NCBI GenBank assembly: GCA_943332445.1
Contig: CALQPL010000100.1
Coordinates: 1-5,093 of the forward strand
Direction: 5' to 3'
Source: Bifidobacterium breve
Lineage (GTDB): Bacteria; Actinomycetota; Actinomycetes; UBA12327
Length of the DNA stretch: 5,093 nt
In this document: in pieces, positions 1 through 5,093 of the stretch
Layout: the number at the start of each line of letters is the position of its first letter
How positions within the stretch are numbered: the stretch's first letter is position 1
The notes under the pieces: generated by a model
What the model was told of the DNA's origin: nothing
The model's database searches: none
Seen by the model: the letters and a program-made list of their open reading frames with translations, nothing else
Made by a program: the position numbers and the translations under genes

Positions 1-218
1 ATGAGGGCCACCAATGTATAAATATCGTTGATAGGTCCTTCGCCCTCGTGCAAGAGGTGTTCAACCTTGAGTGGAATCAGGGCCTGACAGATGAGAACAA
101 TGACGGTGGCAGCGATCGTCAAGGTCAACAGCAGATTCATATCCCGCAGATACGGGCGGGCCCACCGAATAATGGGAAAAAAACCAGCGCGCTTCATCGC
201 CAGGGGCGCATGGTTCAT
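1..218 (-). CDS. N-terminus of probable ABC exporter (fused permease/ATPase), partial
   Basis: Reading leftward from an ATG at 218-216 gives 72 codons open to the window edge, so the gene is cut off. The protein has a short basic N-terminal stretch, then an RWARPYLRD motif (residues 18-26). A hydrophobic helix follows (about 27-46), then IPLKVEHLLHEG (48-59) and a second hydrophobic run beginning at the edge. This order is typical of the first membrane helix of type I ABC exporters, where a (W/Y)xRPYL motif precedes helix 1 and an 'lxPllv..lid.g' segment follows it. No ATPase motif is visible because the gene is truncated, so the call rests on the N-terminal pattern only. The substrate is unknown. 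The start is uncertain: an in-frame GTG at 236-234 and an ATG at 197-195 are alternatives, and none has a convincing ribosome binding site. The gene is divergent from the lipoprotein gene. Another multi-spanning membrane protein cannot be excluded. Confidence 0.6.
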   Translation of the reverse strand, partial: MNHAPLAMKRAGFFPIIRWARPYLRDMNLLLTLTIAATVIVLICQALIPLKVEHLLHEGEGPINDIYTLVAL

Positions 219-289
219 TTGGGGGACGGATTCCACGCCCCCATTGTGAGGGATAAGCGCAGACTCTGGCGCGCCGGTAGCCTTTGGGC
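219..289. promoter_or_regulatory. Divergent intergenic region with short inverted repeat
   Basis: This is the gap between the leftward ABC-type gene and the rightward lipoprotein gene, so promoters for both probably lie in or near it. It contains a 6-bp inverted repeat, TGGGGG (220-225) and CCCCCA (238-243), separated by 12 bases and directly upstream of the leftward ATG. That could be an operator half-site pair or chance. I found no convincing -35/-10 pair with normal spacing on either strand, so the promoter assignment is inferred from gene arrangement only. Confidence 0.3.
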
Positions 290-841
290 ATGCGTGTTCT
301 GGGTGCTGTGGCTCTGGTCAGTCTTCTGGTCTTAACCGGCTGTGCCTCGGGTTCTACCGCGGCACCGAGCCAAACAAGCGCTCTATCGGTAGGTACTACT
401 GAGTTCGCGCCTAGCCAACGAGCAAATGTCAGCTTGGTCGAGGGGACAACTCTTGATGGCAAGCAGCTGCAACTAGCCGATTACGCGGGCAAGGTCGTGG
501 TGCTCAATGTGTGGGGTTCGTGGTGTTCTACCTGTCGCCAAGAGTCACCGGAGTTAGGTCGTCTAGCGCGAAGTAAGGCATTCAAGGATGTGCAGTTTGT
601 CGGCTTGGATGTCAAAGACGACCAAGCCTCGGCCGCAAGCTTTGCCAGCTTCGCGGGTATGTCCTATCCCCACCTGTTTGATCCACAAGCGCGCACGCTG
701 GCTGATCTAAAAGTCGTGCCCCCATCAGCGATTCCCAGTACGTTAATCATTGATCGTTCGGGCAAGGTGGCCGTACGAATCATTGGTGCGATCAATACCC
801 AGCAGCTCACTGCAGCGGTATTGCGCGAACTCAAGGCGTAG
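290..841 (+). CDS. TlpA/ResA-like thiol-disulfide oxidoreductase, lipoprotein
   Basis: This is a membrane-anchored extracytoplasmic thioredoxin-fold protein of the TlpA/ResA/CcmG (AhpC-TSA/Redoxin) type. Numbered from ATG 290 (183 residues), it starts with a lipoprotein signal peptide whose lipobox LTGC puts the lipidated cysteine at residue 18. A Ser/Thr/Ala-rich linker follows, to about residue 45. The thioredoxin domain carries NVWGSWCSTC, with the redox cysteines at 79 and 82, and ends with IPSTLIID, whose Pro149 is the expected cis-proline beside the active site. Length fits the family. Such proteins reduce or exchange disulfides in exported proteins, often apocytochrome c. No ccdA, resB or resC partner is visible here, so the substrate is unknown. 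An in-frame TTG at 284 would add two residues. A stop at 278-280 rules out anything longer, and no strong ribosome binding site is present. It is first in the apparent four-gene unit. Confidence 0.9.
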   Translation: MRVLGAVALVSLLVLTGCASGSTAAPSQTSALSVGTTEFAPSQRANVSLVEGTTLDGKQLQLADYAGKVVVLNVWGSWCSTCRQESPELGRLARSKAFKDVQFVGLDVKDDQASAASFASFAGMSYPHLFDPQARTLADLKVVPPSAIPSTLIIDRSGKVAVRIIGAINTQQLTAAVLRELKA

Positions 842-853
842 TCCGGCTGACAT

Positions 854-859
854 AAGGAG
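854..859 (+). promoter_or_regulatory. Ribosome binding site AAGGAG for the hydroxy-acid dehydrogenase
   Basis: AAGGAG is a near-consensus Shine-Dalgarno sequence. It lies 6 nt before the GTG at 866 and only 3 nt before the GTG at 863, so it favours 866 as the start of the downstream gene. It is the clearest ribosome binding site in the window. Confidence 0.8.
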
Positions 860-865
860 TCTGTG

Positions 866-1921
866 GTGGCGCAAAGCCCGCTTGATGATGGCGTCATCGC
901 AGTTAAAGATTTCGAATCACTGGCTCGCGACAACGTAGCGCCGCACATCTGGAACTACCTCAGCGATGGGGCCGGCGATCAACAGGCGTTGTTGGAAAAC
1001 GAAGTCGCATGGCAGGAACCCTGGTTTGCCCCGAAGGTGATGGCCGGACTGACTCAGGTTGACACCACGGTGACGCTCAATGGCCAGCAGTTGCAGCATC
1101 CGATTTTGCTCGCACCTACCGCGATGGCAATGAGTTACCACCCCGATGGCGAAGCAGCAACGATGCGTGCAGCAGTTCGTACCGGCACGACGTACATCCA
1201 GAGCACACTCAGCGGTGTACCCATTGAAGAGTTGGGCAACATCGCTCGCGAGGGTGGCGGTGATTGGTGGTTCCAGGTCTACCTGCATCGAGATCGCGCG
1301 TTCACGCAATCGCTGGTGGAAGCAGCGTTGGCAGCGGGTGCGAGCTCACTGGTACTCACCGTGGACTCACCGGCGTTGGGCGCGCGCGACAACGACCGTC
1401 GTCACGACTGGGGACAAATGCCCGAAGACGGAATCTCGATGCATGAGCGAGTGTTCAATCCGTTCCTGGATTCCGCAGTGGGGTGGAGTGATCTGCAATG
1501 GCTGCGCGATGTGGCTGGCGATGTGCCGGTGTGGGTGAAGGGAATCTTGCGAGCCGATGATGCGGTTGCCGCTATTGATCATGGGGCTGCCGGAGTCATG
1601 GTTTCCAATCACGGAGCACGCAATCTCGACACGATCGTGCCGACCGCTGTTGCGTTACCAGCAATTGTTGAAGCCATGGATGGCCGTGCCCCTGTTGTGG
1701 TGGATGGTGGCATTCGACGCGGTACCGATGTATTGCGTGCTCTCGCACTCGGCGCAGATGCGGTCATGGTCGGTCGCCCCTACATCTGGGGTCTGGCCAG
1801 TCATGGCGAAGCAGGTGTGGCACATGTGGTCGAGATTCTTCGCGCTGAACTGCAGATGGCGATGGCACTCGTTGGTGTGGATTCGGTAGCGAGCATCACC
1901 GAAGACATTTTGTGGAGCTAA
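866..1921 (+). CDS. FMN-dependent alpha-hydroxy-acid dehydrogenase/oxidase
   Basis: A TIM-barrel flavoenzyme of the glycolate oxidase/L-lactate dehydrogenase (LldD) family, which oxidises a 2-hydroxy acid to a 2-oxo acid using FMN. Numbered from GTG 863 (352 residues; GTG 866 is preferred because of RBS spacing), the active-site set is complete by alignment to remembered spinach glycolate oxidase. It comprises Tyr32, the LAPTAM flavin loop (83-88), Gln138 and Tyr140 in FQVY, Thr166 and Asp168 in LTVDSP, Arg175, Lys226 in VKG, catalytic His250 and substrate-binding Arg253 in SNHGARNLD. The FMN phosphate motifs DGGIRRGTDV (281-290) and VGRP (303-306) are also present. The loop between Arg175 and the GWSDLQWL segment is about 16 residues shorter than in the plant enzyme, and Leu116 sits where plant Trp108 lines the pocket. 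The substrate (glycolate, lactate, longer hydroxy acid) and the electron acceptor cannot be decided. The gene lies 24 bp after the lipoprotein gene (21 bp if GTG 863 is used) and 20 bp before the GT87 gene. Confidence 0.93.
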   Translation: MAQSPLDDGVIAVKDFESLARDNVAPHIWNYLSDGAGDQQALLENEVAWQEPWFAPKVMAGLTQVDTTVTLNGQQLQHPILLAPTAMAMSYHPDGEAATMRAAVRTGTTYIQSTLSGVPIEELGNIAREGGGDWWFQVYLHRDRAFTQSLVEAALAAGASSLVLTVDSPALGARDNDRRHDWGQMPEDGISMHERVFNPFLDSAVGWSDLQWLRDVAGDVPVWVKGILRADDAVAAIDHGAAGVMVSNHGARNLDTIVPTAVALPAIVEAMDGRAPVVVDGGIRRGTDVLRALALGADAVMVGRPYIWGLASHGEAGVAHVVEILRAELQMAMALVGVDSVASITEDILWS

Positions 1922-1941
1922 CAACGCACTAACGCGTAAAC

Positions 1942-3393
1942 GTGCAGGCATTTAGTCATCTGGGCGCCTTTGTGCAGGATTTGACCCGTGGCGTAAGGCA
2001 CGATGTAAGCGTGCAACCCGTTGTGAGCCCTTCACGTGACGACAATTTCGTCGCTGCTGAAAGCCATGGGCTTGGTGGCCCGTTGGGAAAGCGCGCTCGG
2101 CTGAGTACGAGCCGGTGGACACCATTCATCGTGGGGATTTTGTTGTCGGGCGTGGTGTTTAGCATCGGCATCATCATGCGCGGACCCTGCGCCGAATCCG
2201 GATTTCAAGACGGCACGGTGTACGTCAAGATGTGTTACACCGACATAGGCAAGCTTTATGTTGATCGCGGCCTTGACCGTGGAGATTTCCCTTACGCCTC
2301 ACGACTCGATGGCACTGATTACGTCGAGTACCCGGTGTTGCAAGGACTGTTGATGTGGATCCCCACCAAAGTCATTGGCACCACCGGTGATGTCAAGGCC
2401 CGCACCATTGAGTACTACGCCCTCTCCTCACTGTTGTTGTACGCATTGTTGTTGCTGGCGATCTGGGCCACAGTCCAGTCCGCTGGCCGACGCCCATGGG
2501 ATGCCTTGATCTTGGCTGCAGCTCCGTCGATCGCGTTAGTGGGAACGCTGAACTGGGATCTGCTTCCTGTTGCGCTGCTCGCGCTAGCAATTTTGGCTTG
2601 GAGTCGTGAGCGACCTTGGCTGTGCGGGGTGCTGATTGGGCTGGGGGCGGCCGCGAAGCTGTACCCGTTCTTGCTGTTAGTCGCGTTGTTCGTTCTGGCT
2701 GTGCGCACCCGCCGATTCAGTGGCTTCACTCGAGCAACCCTGGGCGCTATTGGTGCGTGGGTAGCGGTCAATCTGCCGTTTGCGTGGCTCTACCCCGAAG
2801 GTTGGCGCGCGTTTTATGAACTCTCGCGTGATCGCGGTTTTGATTTTGGGTCTGTGTGGTTGAGCTTGCGGTTTCTGGGTGTGCCCGTCGACAAGGTGGA
2901 CTCCAGCCAAGCTGTTGCTGGCTCCTTTGGGCTCTTGGTGCTGGGCGTGATCGCCCTGAGTCTGTTTGCGCCGCGCAGACCACGACTGGTTCAAGTCCTG
3001 CTGTTGATCGTGATGGCTTTTGTTCTTACTAACAAGGTGTATTCGCCGCAATACGCGTTGTGGTTGCTACCCCTGGTGGCATTAGCGCGACCACGCTGGC
3101 GCGATGTGGTGATTTGGCAAACCGGGCAAGCACTGTATTACGTCGGTGTGTGGTTGTGGTTAAACAAATTCACCGAAGCCGACCGCTCGCTCGATGATCG
3201 CTCCTATGCCATCTTGATTTTGATCCAGGTTGCATCTGATGTGTTCATTGCAGGCCTGGTGATTCGCGATATCTGGAAGCCGGAGCACGATCCTGTTCGC
3301 ATGGATGGATCTGATGACCCGCAGGGTGGGGAATTTGATGGCCTTCCAGACCATGGAGGCGTGCGTAAGACCGTGGTTGAGGTCGCCCGATGA
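1942..3393 (+). CDS. GT87/DUF2029-type polyprenyl-phosphomannose-dependent mannosyltransferase (GT-C membrane protein)
   Basis: A polytopic membrane protein of 483 residues with roughly ten hydrophobic segments. A hydrophilic N-terminus (1-58) precedes helix 1 (about 61-80). The first external loop carries CYTDIGKLY (98-106), with Asp101 a candidate catalytic base for a GT-C enzyme, and YVEYPVLQG (127-135). Further marks are NWDLLPVALLAL (204-215), GLGAAAKLYPFLLL (233-246) and NKVYSPQYALWLLP (364-377), which I recognise from actinobacterial DUF2029/GT87 proteins including mycobacterial Rv0051 and, more distantly, PimE. The family transfers mannose or a related sugar from a polyprenyl-phosphate carrier to an acceptor outside the membrane; the acceptor here is unknown. 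The tail (446-483) is hydrophilic and acidic. The GTG start has no Shine-Dalgarno sequence. In-frame GTGs at 1972, 2011 and 2023 are alternatives that would only shorten the soluble N-terminus. The stop overlaps the next start (ATGA). Confidence 0.85.
   Translation: MQAFSHLGAFVQDLTRGVRHDVSVQPVVSPSRDDNFVAAESHGLGGPLGKRARLSTSRWTPFIVGILLSGVVFSIGIIMRGPCAESGFQDGTVYVKMCYTDIGKLYVDRGLDRGDFPYASRLDGTDYVEYPVLQGLLMWIPTKVIGTTGDVKARTIEYYALSSLLLYALLLLAIWATVQSAGRRPWDALILAAAPSIALVGTLNWDLLPVALLALAILAWSRERPWLCGVLIGLGAAAKLYPFLLLVALFVLAVRTRRFSGFTRATLGAIGAWVAVNLPFAWLYPEGWRAFYELSRDRGFDFGSVWLSLRFLGVPVDKVDSSQAVAGSFGLLVLGVIALSLFAPRRPRLVQVLLLIVMAFVLTNKVYSPQYALWLLPLVALARPRWRDVVIWQTGQALYYVGVWLWLNKFTEADRSLDDRSYAILILIQVASDVFIAGLVIRDIWKPEHDPVRMDGSDDPQGGEFDGLPDHGGVRKTVVEVAR
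3379..3383 (+). promoter_or_regulatory. Ribosome binding site GAGGT for the PIG-V-type gene
   Basis: GAGGT lies inside the end of the GT87 gene, 6 nt before the ATG at 3390. It supports that start and suggests translational coupling through the ATGA overlap. Confidence 0.55.
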
Positions 3394-4595
3394 GTGACGA
3401 TGTCGCGGCGCAGCAAACACCATCGCCCGCAGACACAGTCTTTGTGTCAGCAGAGCGTGCGGAGGAAACCAGTGCCTTGCCTGGCCCGTTGGCACGACTG
3501 ACGAAGGCTGACGTATCGACCCTGCGTTGGTGGGTGGTCACACGCATCGCTGTCTTGATCGCGGTGGGTGCCTCTGCATGGTTGCTCACTAGTGGCAAAG
3601 GCAAACCGTCTGGGGTATTTGCGCGCTGGGTGCAATGGGATGCCATCAACTTCAATGTGATTGCGCAATTTGGGTATGCCGGAGACGGGTCACGCAAGGC
3701 CCCGTACTTCGAAGCATTCTTTCCGGGGTTCCCGTTATCCCTACGTCCACTGGTGAACCTCGGCGTTCCTGTGGGACTGGCTGGCTTGCTCGTTAGTGCT
3801 ACTGCTTTAGCGGTGGCTGTTGTCGCGCTTCGCCGACTTGGTGACTTAGAGGCTGGCGCAGGAGTGGGTGAGCGCGCGGCACTGCTGCTGATGTTGTCGC
3901 CGTGGGCGGTCTTCTTGATGGCCGGATATAGCGAAGCTTTGTTCCTTGCGTTTGCTAGTCCCGCATGGTTGGCCGCCAAGCGCGGACATTGGTGGTTGGC
4001 CTGTGTGCTGGCCATGGGTGCCTCGGCTACCCGAGTAACAGGCCTATTCCTAGCCCTAGCGCTCATCGTTCAATTCGCGCTATATGCCAAAGATCGCTGG
4101 ACGAAGTGGCCTGCGCTGTTACTGCCCTTCTTCCCGCCCTTGATGTACACCGTCTACCAACATCAACGTACGGGTGATTGGTCGGTGTGGTTGACGGCAC
4201 AAAAAGAAAACTGGAATCGCACGTTCACCTTGCCCTGGGATGCCTGGGAGTCCACGTGGCGTGGCGCGTTCGGTGGCGGCCAGCCCACGGACTTCACCTG
4301 GATGTGGCGCGCTGAACTCCTAGCTGCGGTTCTTGCAGTGGCGGTGACGGCCTGGTTGTTGTGGCGCAAGCGCTGGCCTGAATCGGTCTACGTCGGTGGT
4401 CAAACCGTTGCACTGTTGACCTCGTCCTACTTCCTGTCGGTTCCTCGTGTTTTCTTGCTGTGGTGGCCGGTGTGGATCGGACTCGCGGCGTGGTTGAAAA
4501 ACAATCCCCAGTGGTGGCCGTGGGTGCTTGCCGTGTTTATTCCGCTCAACCTGGCGTTGGCGATTGCGTATACCCAAGGACATTGGGCTGGGTAA
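3390..4595 (+). CDS. PIG-V-like mannosyltransferase (GT-C membrane protein)
   Basis: A 401-residue multi-spanning membrane protein resembling the PIG-V (GT76, GPI mannosyltransferase II-like) family found in Actinobacteria. A hydrophilic N-terminus (1-45) leads into helix 1 (about 48-66). The first external loop has WVQWDAINFNVIAQFGY (80-96), with the W-D pair typical of the family and Asp84 a candidate catalytic residue, then EAFFPGFPL (108-116). Further marks are AGYSEALFLAF (178-188), an SATRVTGL segment (212-219) matching the family's 'R..G' helix, and SVPRVFLLWWP (350-360) near the end. It probably moves mannose from a polyprenyl-phosphate carrier to an extracytoplasmic acceptor; acceptor and sugar are inferred from family only. 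Thirty tryptophans (7.5 percent) are unusually many. The ATG overlaps the GT87 stop by 4 bp, so the two are probably co-translated and may act in one pathway. The gene is followed by a strong terminator. Confidence 0.85.
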   Translation: MSDDVAAQQTPSPADTVFVSAERAEETSALPGPLARLTKADVSTLRWWVVTRIAVLIAVGASAWLLTSGKGKPSGVFARWVQWDAINFNVIAQFGYAGDGSRKAPYFEAFFPGFPLSLRPLVNLGVPVGLAGLLVSATALAVAVVALRRLGDLEAGAGVGERAALLLMLSPWAVFLMAGYSEALFLAFASPAWLAAKRGHWWLACVLAMGASATRVTGLFLALALIVQFALYAKDRWTKWPALLLPFFPPLMYTVYQHQRTGDWSVWLTAQKENWNRTFTLPWDAWESTWRGAFGGGQPTDFTWMWRAELLAAVLAVAVTAWLLWRKRWPESVYVGGQTVALLTSSYFLSVPRVFLLWWPVWIGLAAWLKNNPQWWPWVLAVFIPLNLALAIAYTQGHWAG

Positions 4596-4612
4596 GCATG
4601 AACTCTTACATC

Positions 4613-4650
4613 AAAAGGGAGGGCACCGAAGATTCGATGCCCTCCCTTTT
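4613..4650. terminator. Bidirectional intrinsic terminator between convergent genes
   Basis: A perfect 13-bp inverted repeat, AAAAGGGAGGGCA (4613-4625) and TGCCCTCCCTTTT (4638-4650), surrounds a 12-nt centre in which CGA/TCG can pair further. The stem is G/C-rich and flanked by A/T runs, so each strand ends in a short T tract (TTTTGTTA rightward, TTTTGATGT leftward). It starts 17 bp after the PIG-V-type stop and lies 9 bp beyond the stop of the leftward gene, fitting a shared terminator for both. Confidence 0.9.
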
Positions 4651-4659
4651 GTTACGTAA

Positions 4660-5093
4660 TTAGCGACTGAGTGTGTCGATTCCGTTCTTGGCTTCGATCT
4701 CACGAATTTGTTCGCGACCAACGCGCACCGCGAGGAGTTCTTGGACGCGCTCCTTACCCAGGAAGCCTTCGGAGATCTTGTTCATGGGGTCGAGTTCGTA
4801 GCCATAGCGGCGCAACAGGTGGTCACGCTCCATCAACTCTTTACGCTCTGATTCAGGAAGCGGGTTCTTCATGGCTTCCTTCCACCAGCCCAGCCACTTT
4901 TCAAAGCGTTGATTGGCGACTTCGCGCAGGATGGGGATGACTTCGGCTTCGCTACCGAGCTTGGCGGTGTACGAGTGAGTGTTTGGACCGTTCAGGGCAC
5001 GCATGTAGGTGCCGTGGGATACGGACCATTCAAATCGGGTGTCACCACGCATCTTCAAGAAGTCTTCGTTTTCATCTCCGAAGTACTTCTCCA
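4660..5093 (-). CDS. Unidentified soluble protein, C-terminal part (partial)
   Basis: An open frame enters from the right edge and runs leftward through 143 complete codons to a TAA at 4662-4660. It is already open upstream of its first possible start (a TTG at 5058), so the real start most likely lies outside the window. The visible part is hydrophilic and rich in charged residues, without membrane segments. Recognisable stretches are RFEWSVSHGTYMRALNGPN, a Trp-rich helix (FEKWLGWWKEAM), then a long charged, probably helical tail including ERDHLLRRYGYELDP and FLGKERVQELLAVR. I do not recognise the family and found no cofactor or metal-binding motif I would trust. It is convergent with the four-gene unit and shares its terminator, so it is probably functionally separate. 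The coding call is strong because this frame is uninterrupted over 430 bases and ends just before the hairpin. Confidence 0.75.
   Translation of the reverse strand, partial: EKYFGDENEDFLKMRGDTRFEWSVSHGTYMRALNGPNTHSYTAKLGSEAEVIPILREVANQRFEKWLGWWKEAMKNPLPESERKELMERDHLLRRYGYELDPMNKISEGFLGKERVQELLAVRVGREQIREIEAKNGIDTLSR

Noticed and set aside
246..335. GTG-started basic and hydrophobic peptide (MRDKRRLWRAG...) that looks like a longer signal peptide, possibly joined to the lipoprotein by a frameshift
   Set aside because: It is in a different frame and ends in a stop at 333-335, while the lipoprotein frame already has a complete signal peptide with lipobox from ATG 290; no slippery site seen.
61..462. 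133-codon open frame on the minus strand spanning the divergent gap
   Set aside because: It overlaps the lipoprotein signal peptide and the ABC-type gene in other frames; its product is a low-complexity Arg/Pro/Ala mix with no recognisable domain.
1367..1612. Short minus-strand and alternative-frame ORFs inside the hydroxy-acid dehydrogenase
   Set aside because: They are shadows of a gene whose frame carries every family motif.
1922..1941. Possible promoter in the gap before the GT87 gene
   Set aside because: Only 20 bp with no -35/-10 pattern; more consistent with read-through in one operon.
3245..4066. 273-codon open frame on the minus strand
   Set aside because: It lies antisense to the GT87 end and the PIG-V-type gene, both with clear family motifs; its Ala/Ser/Thr/Arg-rich product is what an antisense shadow of such genes gives.

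Overview
The window looks like ordinary chromosome from an actinobacterium of moderate G+C (upper fifties percent by eye). The reasons are frequent GTG starts and two polytopic glycosyltransferases of the GT-C fold whose closest relatives, as I recall them, are the polyprenyl-phosphomannose-dependent enzymes of Actinobacteria: a GT87/DUF2029 protein resembling mycobacterial Rv0051, and a PIG-V-like (GT76) protein. No IS element, phage gene, tRNA, rRNA or CRISPR array was seen. Genus cannot be fixed from this sequence.

Layout. The left edge (1-218, minus strand) holds the first 72 codons of a membrane protein that looks like the N-terminus of a fused permease/ATPase ABC exporter. It diverges, across about 70 bp, from a rightward run of four tightly packed genes. 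These are a thioredoxin-fold lipoprotein with a WCSTC active site (about 290-841), an FMN-dependent alpha-hydroxy-acid dehydrogenase/oxidase (about 866-1921), the GT87-type transferase (about 1942-3393) and the PIG-V-type transferase (3390-4595). Gaps in this run are 24 bp (21 bp if the upstream GTG is used), 20 bp and a 4-bp ATGA overlap, so the four are probably one transcription unit. It ends at a strong hairpin (4613-4650). On the far side, convergent on the minus strand, is the C-terminal part of a gene I do not recognise (4660 to the right edge); the hairpin probably stops transcription from both sides.

How the genes may work together. The two GT-C proteins are the best-supported pair. 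Both should sit in the cytoplasmic membrane and move a sugar, probably mannose from a polyprenyl-phosphate carrier, onto an extracytoplasmic lipid, glycan or protein acceptor. The lipoprotein would act on thiols or disulfides on the same side of the membrane. The hydroxy-acid enzyme is cytoplasmic or membrane-peripheral, and its link to the others is not evident. No clearly new system was found. The items most worth a second look are the mixed operon, the atypical substrate pocket of the hydroxy-acid enzyme, and the unidentified right-edge gene.
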